64,000 bases of DNA. Origin: Gammaproteobacteria bacterium RIFCSPHIGHO2_12_FULL_63_22. Its GTDB lineage: Bacteria > Pseudomonadota > Gammaproteobacteria > Xanthomonadales > Xanthomonadaceae. How positions within the stretch are numbered: position 1 is the stretch's first letter; every line of letters starts with the position of its first letter. This document shows positions 1 to 9,946 of the stretch, one piece after another. The DNA lies in NCBI GenBank assembly GCA_001801685.1, contig MGYJ01000019.1, positions 1 to 64,000 of the forward strand, read 5' to 3'. The notes below the pieces were generated by a model. That model searched no databases, had not been told where the DNA came from, and was given only the letters and a program-made list of their open reading frames with translations. Position numbers and translations under genes: made by a program.

Positions 1-876
<876 letters not shown>

Positions 877-901
877 GAAGTGGATTTTAGCACTCGGGGG
901 C

Positions 902-929
902 TTAGAGGGCTAAAGGCCACGGGAGTTCC
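902..929 (-). promoter_or_regulatory. Candidate sigma-E (RpoE)-type promoter of rpoH
   Basis: Read on the minus strand, GGAACT (924-929) is followed after 17 nt by TCTAA (902-906). This is the extracytoplasmic-stress layout known from the E. coli rpoH P3 promoter (GAACTT, about 16 nt, TCTGA). It would start transcription about 20 nt upstream of the ATG at 876. A separate TAAAAT hexamer at 884-889 could be a sigma-70 -10 box, but it has a poor -35 partner. Confidence 0.45.
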
Positions 930-1020
930 GTTGTGTTGCGGTAGTGGAACGATCTTTCCTGAATGGATACGAACCGGGAGTTTTCAAGGGGCGGCCGCCA
1001 GATCAGGCAGCCGCCAAGGG

Positions 1021-2073
1021 TCACGGCTGCCTGGCCGGGCGCGAATCGTCCTGGCTCCGGGCCATCGCCAGGGCGCGTTCAAGCGCCTCGCCGGCCGGCA
1101 CCACCACGTCGGGACTCACGCCCTGGCCTTCTATCCGGCCGCCGTGGTGCGAGACGTAGTCGGCCACCGGCAAGGAAAGCTGAAGGCCGCCGGGCACGTC
1201 GTACATCTTCTGCGACAGCATCTGGCCGGCCGAGACCTCCCCGATCACCAGAGCCCGTCCCCGCGCCTGCAGCGCATCGGCCGCCAATTCTGCGGCGCTG
1301 GCGGTGCGTCGGCTGGTCAATACGTATACCGGGCCTGAAAAGGCGGGCGCGGCCGGCTCGAAGCGGATTCGCAGGATGCCCTGGCTCTCCACGTCTGCCC
1401 AGAACGCCTTCAGCGACCAACCCCGCCACGCCGGCAAGGCCTCCATTTCCTCCATCAGCGGCGACGGCCGCTTGCGCGCGAACCACCCCGAACCCAGGAA
1501 AACCCCTGCTTCCAGCGGCTCTGCCAACACGTGGGACACCAGGGGCACCACGGCGAAGGCCCCGCCTTCGTTGCCACGAAGATCGACCACCAGCGCCCGG
1601 GCCCCTCGTTCCGAGATGGATTGGTAGGCCGCCCCGATCTGCTCGATCGTGTCGACGCCCATCATCGTATTGACGGTGAGGATGGCAACGTCGCCCTGCC
1701 ATGCCAGTGACGCGCCACCGCCACCCACCCGCAGCTGGTCCAGGTAGTCAGCCGTCTGCGCTGCGTTGGCGCGCGCCACGGCGAGCCGGACATGGGAGAA
1801 CGGGCCTTCGCCCCAGGCCTGGTTGAATTCCTTCACGTAGGCCTCGCGATGGGGCTGGCTGCTTGCCAACACCTGCACGCGTTCCATCGTCTGCAGGTAG
1901 GCGGGACTGGCGGTCTGGGCTGGGTCGAAAACATGTCCGCGCAAAGTTTCACTGATCGCCGCGGTTACCTCGCTCGGGTTCCAGGCAGGCGCGTGCCCGG
2001 AATCGGATGCGGCCAAAGCGCCGGTGGCAAGCGTTGAGAGCCAGGCAAGGGCAAGGTATGCCGTGCGTTTCAT
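1021..2073 (-). CDS. Exported S41 family peptidase-like protein
   Basis: 350 residues with a Sec signal peptide (residues 1-21, ending ALAA) and a tail-specific-protease fold: strand-loop DLRGNEGG at 164-171 and the nucleophile loop TSRRTASAAE at 253-262, with Ser259 the predicted nucleophile. The Lys that forms the catalytic dyad in Prc/CtpA lies 25 residues after the Ser; here that residue is Gln284. It therefore resembles the IRBP/tricorn-like S41 branch more than CtpA. No PDZ domain is evident. A GAGGA ribosome site precedes the ATG at 2073. It is transcribed away from the fusion gene at 2303. Probably periplasmic; substrate unknown. Confidence 0.8.
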   Translation of the reverse strand: MKRTAYLALAWLSTLATGALAASDSGHAPAWNPSEVTAAISETLRGHVFDPAQTASPAYLQTMERVQVLASSQPHREAYVKEFNQAWGEGPFSHVRLAVARANAAQTADYLDQLRVGGGGASLAWQGDVAILTVNTMMGVDTIEQIGAAYQSISERGARALVVDLRGNEGGAFAVVPLVSHVLAEPLEAGVFLGSGWFARKRPSPLMEEMEALPAWRGWSLKAFWADVESQGILRIRFEPAAPAFSGPVYVLTSRRTASAAELAADALQARGRALVIGEVSAGQMLSQKMYDVPGGLQLSLPVADYVSHHGGRIEGQGVSPDVVVPAGEALERALAMARSQDDSRPARQP

Positions 2074-2302
2074 GGTGGTGTCCTCGGATACGGATGGCGC
2101 GGGGCGTGCCGACGATCAGCACGCCTGCCAATGGATCAGACACCGCGTGCGAAAGATCGGTTATGCCAATTGGTCACGCCGAACGTCGGTTTCGTCCCTC
2201 GGTTCAAACCTGTTTCCCTCGCGTGGCAACAACTACTGCAAAGAGGTCGAACGCCAGTCGAGCGACCAACTTCCTTGTCCGCCCATATGGATTTCCAAGT
2301 CA

Positions 2303-5300
2303 GTGAAGATACCCACCGAACGACTCTGCCTCGGGGCCGGCCTGCTACTGCTCGCCGCACAAGCACTGTGCCAGGAGGCGACGAGCACGCGCTATCAGGT
2401 GCAATACCTGGGTGATGACCGGTTCCACGTCGAGGCCCGATTCGCCCAACCCGTCACGCGGCTGGACCTCAGCGACCACGGCGCGACCGGGCGACCGACC
2501 GGGCAGTCCGCGTCGGTGCGCGAACTGCGCGCCTACGACGCCAAGGGCAAGCCGATTGCCATCGAGTTCATCGGCGACGGCACCTGGGTAATGAAGCAAG
2601 GCACTGCCGGTCGGGTCAGTTACGACCTGGTGGCCGACCATGACGCCGTTACCTGGCGGGCGGGAAAAGAAGAAGTGGCTTCGCGCTTCGACGACACGTT
2701 CTACTTCGTCGGTGATGCCTTCTTCCTGGTGGACTACCAAGGAGAAAAGTCCCCTATCGAACTGGAGTTCGATCTGCCCGCCGGATGGCAAGTCACTTCG
2801 CCGTGGTCGGGCGCGGGAAACAGATTCTTCGCCTCGAATCCGGATGCGCTTGGAAGCAATGCATTTGCCATGGGTCGCAACCTGCCAAGTACGGTCGACA
2901 TCGGCGGCCTGCGACTGACCTGGCTTGCGGACTCGCGCGTTGCCACGGCGAGCGCCAGGATGGCGCCACTATTCGAACGTCTTCCAGCAACCTACACCGA
3001 GTTCTGGGGTGGCACGCCGGGCGACCGGCTCAACATCTTCCTGCTGTCCGACCGGATGACCGACGGCGGCGCCTTCAAGAACAGTTTCGCGATGCGCCTG
3101 GATACGCCCTTGCGCGAGTCGGAGGCGGCGATCTGGTCGCACACGCTTGCGCACGAGTTGATGCACATCTGGATGAACCAGAGCAACGACGGTATTGGCC
3201 GTGCTCCCGGTGGAAGCCATGCCTGGTTCACCGAGGGCTTCACCGACTACCTGACCATCAAGTTGATGCGGCAGGCCGGGCTGATCGACCAGGCCATGGC
3301 GGCACAGCGCGTGGCGAACCTGATCCGGCGCTACCGGCTGGGCCAGCGCCTGTCTCCGGGTCTGGGACTATTCGCAGCCGGCGAGCGCAAGCATGACAAC
3401 TGGGAGCTGGTATACGGCGGTGGCGCCATGGTCGCGCTGCTGCTCGATGCCAGCCTCTCGAATGATTCGCCCTTGGCATTCCGCGACACCCTGCGCCGGC
3501 TCCAGCACCTGGGCGGCAAGCCGATGGATGGTGCTGCGATGTTGGCCGCCCTGGACCAGGGAAGCGCTGGCCGCGCGAGCGAGATCTTTCGTGCCCTCGA
3601 TGCGGGCCTGTCCCTGGAAGCACTTCGCCAACGCCTGGCCGCATCAGGTATCGGTGTGGAGGGCTTCGCCACCGACGAAGTCTACGTGGCGCTGCCGGCC
3701 TGCTCGAAAATCATGTGCCCGGAAACAGCCGCGTCTGCTTACGCCGACGCCATGCTGCTGCCACTGCAGCTTCGTACGCGCGAGGCCATGGCTTCGCTGC
3801 AGGCCATCGATGCGGTCGCGCTGGATCCGTCGATGCAAGCGACCCTGGCGTGCATGCGCGAGCGTTTCGGAAGTGTGTCGGTGGCGGCGGCGCCATCACG
3901 CCGCGAATCCGCTGCCTCCAAGCGGGCCGATGCCGTCATCCAGAGCTATCAACGCTATTGGCACGGTGCCCTGCTGGACGGCGCTGACCCGAAGGCACTG
4001 GAGGCGGCGTCCACGGCCTTGCTATCCGATCTGCGCCGTGTGCTTGGCGAAGCAGGAGATGCCGATTGGGATCGCATCGACGAGCGCGTCGGTCGGGAGT
4101 TCGACGCAGCAGGCTGGCACGTGCTACGCGGCATCACGCCGCCGTTGCGGGAGCTGATCGTGTGGGCGGACGAGCACATCGAGGACGAGCAGGCAGCTTT
4201 GCCGGACGGGCCGGAGGCGGTACGCGTCGTCTTCATGAGCGACTTCAAGAGCCGCGGCTGGGCGCACTACGCCACCTGCGGGCGCAGCTCGGCCGGCGGC
4301 TGGACCGGCACGGATCGCCTGCATGCCGTCGCCGACGCCTACGATCGCAGCAGCGAACACTACCGCGTCAGCTACCTGGCCCACGAAGGGCAGCACTTCC
4401 GCGATAAGCGGCGGTTCTCCGGCGCGCAGGCATTGCCGCCCTGGCAGCTGGAGTACCGGGCCAAGCTGGTTGAGCTGACGCTGGCGCGGGAGCGCCAGGC
4501 GGACCTGCTTGCCGTGTTCGCCGGCAACACCAGCGACGATTCGGCGCTTGCCCACAGCCACGCCAACCAGCGCGTGATGATGGCACTGGACAAGTCCTTG
4601 CCGGGCCACGGCCCCTGGCGCGCGGCTGCCACGTGGACGGAGGCCGAAGCCGACGCGCTACGCCGCGCGGCGCGAGCGATCCTGGCGCGCGACGAGCTCG
4701 AACTGACGGCTCCGGCGACCGGTCCGTCCGGCAACACTGGTCACGCGGACCGACCTAGCTCCCTCACTCAGCCCGTCGAAGTTGAAAGTGAACAAGGCAA
4801 TGTCGCTGTTGATGACACGAGCGCGGCTGGGAACGATGAAGTCGATGGATTCCTCCTTGGGAAGATGAAGGAGAGGCATATTCCGGGTTTGCAGGTCGCA
4901 GTAGTCCGGAACGGTCGAGTCGTCAAATCCGCCAGTTACGGCGTGGCCAACCTGCAAGACTCGGTTGCGGTCGATGACGACACGCTGTTCGCCATCAATT
5001 CGATGACCAAGGCTTTCACTGGCGTCGCCGTAATGCAGTTGGTGGAGCAAGGCAAGCTGCGCCTCACGGATAGGGTATCCAGGTTCGTGCCTGATCTTCC
5101 CGCGGACTGGGCCGAGGTGACCATTGCCCAGATGGTGTCGCACACATCGGGCTTGCCGAACATCATGAACAATAATACGGGCAGGCTTGTCGGAGGTGAC
5201 AGCGAGGAGGAATCCTGGAAGTGGGTGCAGCAACAGCCGATGGAGTTTTCTCCGAATGAGAAATTCTCCTACAACCAGACCAATTACCTGTTGCTTGGCA

Positions 5301-5899
5301 AGATCATCGCCAAGCAGAGCGGGAAGCCGTTCACGGATTTCATCGTCGAGAATCAGCTGCAAGCCGTCGGCATGCGTCGCACCATCGAAGGCGGGTTCGC
5401 CCACTACGACGAGGTGGTCCAGCACTCCGCGCGCGGCTACAGCACGATCAACAGCGACAAGGTGATCGGTGTCTACGAATCCTTCCCACCGTCGCTGCGT
5501 ACGGCAGCGGGTATGAGCACAACCGCTACGGAACTCGCCAGTTGGTTGATCGCGTTGCAGGAAGGAAAGCTTTTCTCGGAGCCAGGTAGCTTGCAGCGGT
5601 TGTGGACGCCGGCCATTCTCAACAATGGCCATACCGGCGGATTTGGAAGAATTTTCGATGGGTACGCGATGGGTTGGCCGACCGTGGGGCGTGCGCTACA
5701 CCCCGCGATCGCAGCGATAGGTGGCGGGCGCTCCGCGATGTTCGTCTATCCGCAGGACGATCTCTCGATCGTGGTGCTGACCAATCTGCAGGGCGCGTTT
5801 CCGGAGCGATTCATGGACGAGCTTGCCAGCTTCTACATTCCTGGCATCCAGGAGGCCAACCGCCCGGTCGTCTTGCCGCAGGCCAGGAAGGATCGATGA
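2303..5899 (+). CDS. Three-domain exported hydrolase: M61-like peptidase, second HExxH domain, beta-lactamase-type serine hydrolase
   Basis: 1198 residues from GTG 2303, chosen because it creates a clean signal peptide (KIPTERLCLGAGLLLLAAQA); a longer in-frame upstream reading has no leader. Part 1 (about 25-450) carries HELMH at 284-288 and a downstream WFTEGFTDY with Glu311, typical of M61/gluzincin peptidases. Part 2 (about 540-820) has HEGQH at 694-698 followed after exactly 18 residues by Glu717, the HExxH-x18-E gluzincin spacing. Part 3 (about 835-1180) is an S12 beta-lactamase/esterase domain with SMTK at 900-903, HTSG, and a YNQTN motif at 990-994. Export suggests periplasmic or surface action. 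Each domain type is known; I do not recognise this combination. No ribosome site is obvious before the GTG. Confidence 0.82.
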   Translation: MKIPTERLCLGAGLLLLAAQALCQEATSTRYQVQYLGDDRFHVEARFAQPVTRLDLSDHGATGRPTGQSASVRELRAYDAKGKPIAIEFIGDGTWVMKQGTAGRVSYDLVADHDAVTWRAGKEEVASRFDDTFYFVGDAFFLVDYQGEKSPIELEFDLPAGWQVTSPWSGAGNRFFASNPDALGSNAFAMGRNLPSTVDIGGLRLTWLADSRVATASARMAPLFERLPATYTEFWGGTPGDRLNIFLLSDRMTDGGAFKNSFAMRLDTPLRESEAAIWSHTLAHELMHIWMNQSNDGIGRAPGGSHAWFTEGFTDYLTIKLMRQAGLIDQAMAAQRVANLIRRYRLGQRLSPGLGLFAAGERKHDNWELVYGGGAMVALLLDASLSNDSPLAFRDTLRRLQHLGGKPMDGAAMLAALDQGSAGRASEIFRALDAGLSLEALRQRLAASGIGVEGFATDEVYVALPACSKIMCPETAASAYADAMLLPLQLRTREAMASLQAIDAVALDPSMQATLACMRERFGSVSVAAAPSRRESAASKRADAVIQSYQRYWHGALLDGADPKALEAASTALLSDLRRVLGEAGDADWDRIDERVGREFDAAGWHVLRGITPPLRELIVWADEHIEDEQAALPDGPEAVRVVFMSDFKSRGWAHYATCGRSSAGGWTGTDRLHAVADAYDRSSEHYRVSYLAHEGQHFRDKRRFSGAQALPPWQLEYRAKLVELTLARERQADLLAVFAGNTSDDSALAHSHANQRVMMALDKSLPGHGPWRAAATWTEAEADALRRAARAILARDELELTAPATGPSGNTGHADRPSSLTQPVEVESEQGNVAVDDTSAAGNDEVDGFLLGKMKERHIPGLQVAVVRNGRVVKSASYGVANLQDSVAVDDDTLFAINSMTKAFTGVAVMQLVEQGKLRLTDRVSRFVPDLPADWAEVTIAQMVSHTSGLPNIMNNNTGRLVGGDSEEESWKWVQQQPMEFSPNEKFSYNQTNYLLLGKIIAKQSGKPFTDFIVENQLQAVGMRRTIEGGFAHYDEVVQHSARGYSTINSDKVIGVYESFPPSLRTAAGMSTTATELASWLIALQEGKLFSEPGSLQRLWTPAILNNGHTGGFGRIFDGYAMGWPTVGRALHPAIAAIGGGRSAMFVYPQDDLSIVVLTNLQGAFPERFMDELASFYIPGIQEANRPVVLPQARKDR

Positions 5900-6118
5900 C
5901 TCCTTGAGGTTGGCGATATTCGAGGCCCCCGAACGCCCCGCCTTCGTGCTTCCGTCTCACCACGCACCCACCAAGGTACGAAACCCCGCAACGCCGTGAC
6001 CAAACCGGCGGAAGGCGCGCGACCACTGGCCTACCTTGGGCATCCATTGAATATCGGGTTTGCCGTCGCCAACGCGGTGGCTCCGATCTCCCCTTGGTGC
6101 AGAAGGAATCGCCTGGAA

Positions 6119-7657
6119 ATGAAGTTCCCGTCAATCGTGTTGAAGGCCATTCTCGGCGTCGCCGTGCTGGCCATTTCCGCTACCAGCTTTGCCAGTCCCG
6201 TACAGGAAGTTGATACGGCCCGCGCCCGCGAAACCTTCCCGGGCAAGGAGTGGCAACGCGTCGCATCGCCCGAGTCGGTGGGTTACTCCAGCCGGCGCCT
6301 GCAGGCGGTGACGGCCTATCTGCAATCGATCGACACCACGGCCGTGCATGTAAGCCTGGGCGGCAAGACGCTGTTCGAGTACGGCGACCTGGGCCACCAG
6401 AGTTACCTGGCGTCGGCACGCAAGTCGTTCCTGGCGGCGCTGTACGGCAAGTACGTTGCCAGTGGGCAGATCCGGCTGGATGCATCCCTTGCGGAGCTGG
6501 GCATCACTGACGTCGGTGGGCTGTTGCCGCGCGAAACCACGGCGACCATCGGGGATGTGCTGGGCGCGCGATCCGGCGTCTACCACCCGGCCTCCAATCC
6601 CGGCGACTCCACCGGCAGTGCGCCGCCGCGCGGCTCGCAGTCGCCGGGCGACTTCTACCTCTACAACAACTGGGACTTCAACGTCGCCGGCACGATCTTC
6701 GAGAAACTCAGCGGCAAGGAGCTGTTCGCGGCGCTGCAAGCCGACATCGCCGCGCCCATCGGCATGCAGGACTTCAAGCTGGACCTGCAGCAGAAGCTGG
6801 GCGATGCCTCGCGCTCCGAGCACATGGCGTACCACATGACGCTGTCGACGCGGGACATGGCGCGCTTCGGGTTGCTGATGCTGCGCGGCGGTCGCTGGAA
6901 CGGCGACCAGGTCATTCCGGAAGACTGGGTTCGCAAGTCGACCGGCCTGGTCACGCCGATGAACGAAATGAACCCGCCGAACTACCGCAGCCTGGCCACC
7001 GGCGATCGCTGGGGCTACGGCTACATGTGGTGGGTGTGGGACGCGCCCGCCAGCAAGGGCCCGTTCGCAGGCGCGTACAGCGCCATGGGCGCGGGCGGCC
7101 AGTACATCACCGTGCTGCCGGCGCTGGACATGGTGATCACCCACAAGACCGACCCTGATGGCGGAGAAGGACTGGATCCGGCGCAGGTCTCGTCCGGCCA
7201 GTTCGGTGCACTGGTGCGGATGCTGATCGCGGCCAAGATCGTGCCGGGCGAATCGCTCGCGCCGCGCGTGCCGCCGTCCGCCGCCGAATCCGCGGCGCTG
7301 AAGCAACTGCGGGAGGGCGAGGTCGCCGGCGGCATCAAGGCCATGCTCGCGGCGCATGCCGAGTCGCCGATCCCGCCTGCCCGCGAGGGGCGCCTGAACA
7401 TGATGGGTTACCAGTACAGCGCACAGAAGAAGCCGCAGGACGCGATCGCCATCTTCGAAATGGTGACGCAGCTGTTCCCGACGTCAGCCAATGCGTGGGA
7501 CAGCCTGGGCGAGGCGAAGCTGGCGGCAGGTGACAAGGCCGGCGCGAAGGCCTGCTACCAACGCAGTCTGGAGTTGGCGGAGCGCTCGACCGAGCTGATC
7601 CCGGAAACGCGCACGATGCTGCGCGACAATGCGCGCAAGGCGTTGGAGGACTTGTGA
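6119..7657 (+). CDS. Exported S12 serine hydrolase (beta-lactamase family) with TPR-like tail
   Basis: 512 residues from ATG 6119, which has AAGGAA about 11 nt upstream and a Sec signal peptide (MKFPSIVLKAILGVAVLAIS, cleavage near SFA). The serine beta-lactamase/esterase fold shows SARK at 99-102 (nucleophile Ser99, base Lys102), the YNN motif at 182-184 and a C-terminal GAGGQYITV strand. After about residue 420 a single TPR-like unit follows (QDAIAIFEMVTQLFPTSANA, then AWDSLGEA). The same layout recurs in the minus-strand gene ending at 25155. The stop overlaps the start of the next gene (GTGA), so the two are probably co-translated. Likely an esterase or D-aminopeptidase-like enzyme; substrate unknown. 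Confidence 0.85.
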   Translation: MKFPSIVLKAILGVAVLAISATSFASPVQEVDTARARETFPGKEWQRVASPESVGYSSRRLQAVTAYLQSIDTTAVHVSLGGKTLFEYGDLGHQSYLASARKSFLAALYGKYVASGQIRLDASLAELGITDVGGLLPRETTATIGDVLGARSGVYHPASNPGDSTGSAPPRGSQSPGDFYLYNNWDFNVAGTIFEKLSGKELFAALQADIAAPIGMQDFKLDLQQKLGDASRSEHMAYHMTLSTRDMARFGLLMLRGGRWNGDQVIPEDWVRKSTGLVTPMNEMNPPNYRSLATGDRWGYGYMWWVWDAPASKGPFAGAYSAMGAGGQYITVLPALDMVITHKTDPDGGEGLDPAQVSSGQFGALVRMLIAAKIVPGESLAPRVPPSAAESAALKQLREGEVAGGIKAMLAAHAESPIPPAREGRLNMMGYQYSAQKKPQDAIAIFEMVTQLFPTSANAWDSLGEAKLAAGDKAGAKACYQRSLELAERSTELIPETRTMLRDNARKALEDL

Positions 7658-8775
7658 GACGGGAAGACGGAGGGCGGGGCACTCTAGCCCATGCGGGGAT
7701 GACCGGCGCTTCGCGCGCGTTCGGAAAATTCCTGCTCGCGCTGACGCTGGTGTTCGCCTGTCTACCAGCCTTTGGCGCTACCGCGGAGTCTGGAACGCCG
7801 GCCAAGGGACAGGTGTCGGCGCCAGGCGATCCCGTCAGCGCGATCATCGAGGCATTCTCCGGAGCACGCGTGGTTGCGCTAGGCGAAAGTCATGGGCACC
7901 AGGAGTTTCATTCGCTGGTGATCGAGGTGCTTGAAAGTCCCAAAGCCCCGGGCGTGATCAATGACATCGCCGTGGAGTGGGGCAATGCCAAGTATCAGGA
8001 GGTGGCTGATCGGTACGTTTCGGGCCAAGACGTAAGCCGTGCCGAACTGGTCCAGGTATGGCGCAACACGATCGTGTCGCCAAATACTGTATGGGACGCG
8101 CCTGTCTACGAAGCGTTCTTCAGCGCAGTGAGGAGGATCAACGCGCATCTACCCGCAACGTCGCGGTACCGCGTGCTGCTGGCCGATTCTCCGGTGGACT
8201 GGGCCGAGGTCAGAACGGTGGCTGACCTGAAGCCCTACTTCGATCGGGCCATGTCGATGGCGGACGTGGTCCGGAGCGAATCGCTGGAACTGGGGCGCAA
8301 CTGCCTTTTCCTGGCCGGGGGACTGCATGTTTCGCACCGGTCGCGGACGTTCCTCAACAGGAATGGCGTTGTCACCGCCGAGCAGACTCCCGTGGGTTGG
8401 CTGGATTTCTACCATCCGGGCTCGACCTATTCGGTGCAGTCCATGGGCAGGGCCAGCGATCTTGGTCTGAACGAGCTGGTCGCTGCTGGCGCGCCTGAGT
8501 TCCATGCAATGGCGACAAGGAAGGATTTGGCGGGTATCCCTGCCAACAAGACCCACACCTTGCGCAAGAACGACGGTTCACCGGTCGATTCCTACCCGAA
8601 CGCGCGGTTGGGTGACCTGGTCGATGCGGTCATCACCTGGAACCAAGGCAGTCTTACCTTCCCCGACGCAGAGGCGGCGACGTATGCCGAAGAGGACTAT
8701 TGGCGGGAACTCAATCGACGCAGCCAGTTGCTGGGTCGGAGAGATATGGACCCTTCCTTGAGAAAGGCGAAATAG
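7654..8775 (+). CDS. Exported GExH-domain protein (erythromycin esterase / ChaN-like)
   Basis: 373 residues. GTG 7654 overlaps the preceding stop and has GGAGG just upstream; ATG 7699 would give a shorter, more typical signal peptide (hydrophobic core KFLLALTLVFACLPAFG). The conserved part begins VVALGESHGHQEFH (GESH at 77-80, H86), followed by an acidic strand VEWGNAKYQEVADRYV and a DSPVDWAEVRT segment. All three blocks recur in the N-half of the lipoprotein at 22650-24701. The GExH pattern resembles the EreA/ChaN/TIKI group of metal-dependent hydrolases or haem-binding proteins, but similarity is limited to motifs. Function unknown; probably periplasmic. Confidence 0.6.
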   Translation: MRREDGGRGTLAHAGMTGASRAFGKFLLALTLVFACLPAFGATAESGTPAKGQVSAPGDPVSAIIEAFSGARVVALGESHGHQEFHSLVIEVLESPKAPGVINDIAVEWGNAKYQEVADRYVSGQDVSRAELVQVWRNTIVSPNTVWDAPVYEAFFSAVRRINAHLPATSRYRVLLADSPVDWAEVRTVADLKPYFDRAMSMADVVRSESLELGRNCLFLAGGLHVSHRSRTFLNRNGVVTAEQTPVGWLDFYHPGSTYSVQSMGRASDLGLNELVAAGAPEFHAMATRKDLAGIPANKTHTLRKNDGSPVDSYPNARLGDLVDAVITWNQGSLTFPDAEAATYAEEDYWRELNRRSQLLGRRDMDPSLRKAK

Positions 8776-8871
8776 GGATCGGGAAGCACGCAAGGTGGAA
8801 GCCTGGTCAGGGCAAACCCCTCGCGGCAAGCAAGCCGATGCCTGCCATGGCCAGAAGGGGGCCGGGTCTGC

Positions 8872-9657
8872 TCAGATCTCCTCGAACACATTGATGCCGC
8901 TTCCCTCGCGACTATTCCAGGTGAAGTGCTCGACCAGGCGCAACTTGCCGTCGTCAAGAATGTCGATCTGGCATTGGGAACGTCCCGCATCAAGGCTTCC
9001 ATCGCGACCGCGCTGGGCGTATCGGAATATTAGCTGGCCGGAGACGAAGCGCCCGACCAGGTAGCCCACATCGATGGCGCCGCCTTCATATCGGCCGCAC
9101 ACCGTATCGCCGAACTGGGACAACTGCAGGATGGTGTCGGCGTTCACCACGCCGCCCGATCCGGTTTCAATCGCGCGCATGCGCGCTCCGTCAAGGCACG
9201 GGACATCGGCCGGCGTCCTTGCGCGCCGCTTGCGCAGGTCAACGAGAAGGCGCCGCACCTTGGCCTCCGCCGCAATCGGGCAGGCCCAGTAGTCGAACAC
9301 GCCGCCACGCTGGCTGTTGTAGCCGCAGACGACAAGCACGCCGCTTCCGGTGGCGCGCTTGATGTGCGTTGCAAGCCACCCGATGAATCCGCTGTTGTCG
9401 GCGCCTTCCGGGAAATGGAATGACCACACCGACATGCGCTCGATCGGCACGTCGTCGATACCCACCGGCACCAACTGGCTCCAACCATCGCCGTCCCTTG
9501 CCAGGGCGAGGGCATCCGGACGCAACTGCGTGGCGAGCTGCGCATGTCGAAACTCGTGGAAGAACCACTCGCCCGGCTCCCAACGCAGGTCGGCTGCATC
9601 GATGATCCGGCGCAGCCTGAAATCGGACTTCTCGGTGGTTTCTTGGCTGATCTGCAT
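8872..9657 (-). CDS. DUF6196-like domain fused to a small conserved domain often mislabelled N-acetylglutamate synthase
   Basis: 261 residues from ATG 9657, which has AGGAG 8 nt upstream; the reading frame extends to 9732 but without a ribosome site. The N-half (about 1-150: WFFHEFRHAQLA, ALARDGDGWSQLVPV, NSGFIGWLATHIK, VVCGYNSQRGGVFDYW) matches what I remember of DUF6196. The C-half (about 170-261: TILQLSQFGDTVCGRYEGG, then IDILDDGKLRLVEHFTW and INVFEEI) matches a short soluble family often annotated as n-acetylglutamate synthase without evidence. No signal peptide, so cytoplasmic. It faces away from the S41 gene at 9947. Biochemical role unknown. Confidence 0.6.
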   Translation of the reverse strand: MQISQETTEKSDFRLRRIIDAADLRWEPGEWFFHEFRHAQLATQLRPDALALARDGDGWSQLVPVGIDDVPIERMSVWSFHFPEGADNSGFIGWLATHIKRATGSGVLVVCGYNSQRGGVFDYWACPIAAEAKVRRLLVDLRKRRARTPADVPCLDGARMRAIETGSGGVVNADTILQLSQFGDTVCGRYEGGAIDVGYLVGRFVSGQLIFRYAQRGRDGSLDAGRSQCQIDILDDGKLRLVEHFTWNSREGSGINVFEEI

Positions 9658-9946
9658 GCCCTGCTCCTGCTGGAGCCCAGTATCCCAGCGGCACGCTGCG
9701 TCGGATGATCGGGTCGCCTCCATCCACACCATGGATGCCGGCCTTCGTCACTCGTTGGCGCGACTGCTGGCCCGTGGCTCGGAGACGCCAGCCATCCCGC
9801 GATATCTGCCAAGTGACGGCCCCGTTCCCGCCTCCGAGGGGGTTCATCACGCCGAACTGGAGCTTGGTCACCCGTGCCGGGATTGAAGGGGCATCCGGCT
9901 GGCGATTTCACGCACGATTGGGCGCATCAACACAAAGAGATACACC
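9658..9946. other. Divergent intergenic region, 289 bp, no gene supported
   Basis: This gap separates the divergent genes starting at 9657 (minus) and 9947 (plus). Open frames cross it on both strands, but none has a recognisable domain or good ribosome site. It presumably holds both promoters; I could not pick convincing -35/-10 pairs. Confidence 0.5.

Noticed and set aside
2200-2232. GGTTCAAACC resembling a tRNA T-loop
   Set aside because: No acceptor stem, anticodon arm or CCA-compatible end can be folded around it.
2024-2302. N-terminal extension of the triple-domain hydrolase frame
   Set aside because: It contains no leader or domain; the signal peptide begins at GTG 2303, and the stretch is the divergent promoter region.
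9658-9871. Minus-strand frame reading MTKLQFGVMNPLGGG
   Set aside because: The frame runs on as an out-of-phase shadow of the DUF6196 gene and has neither a ribosome site nor a recognisable domain.
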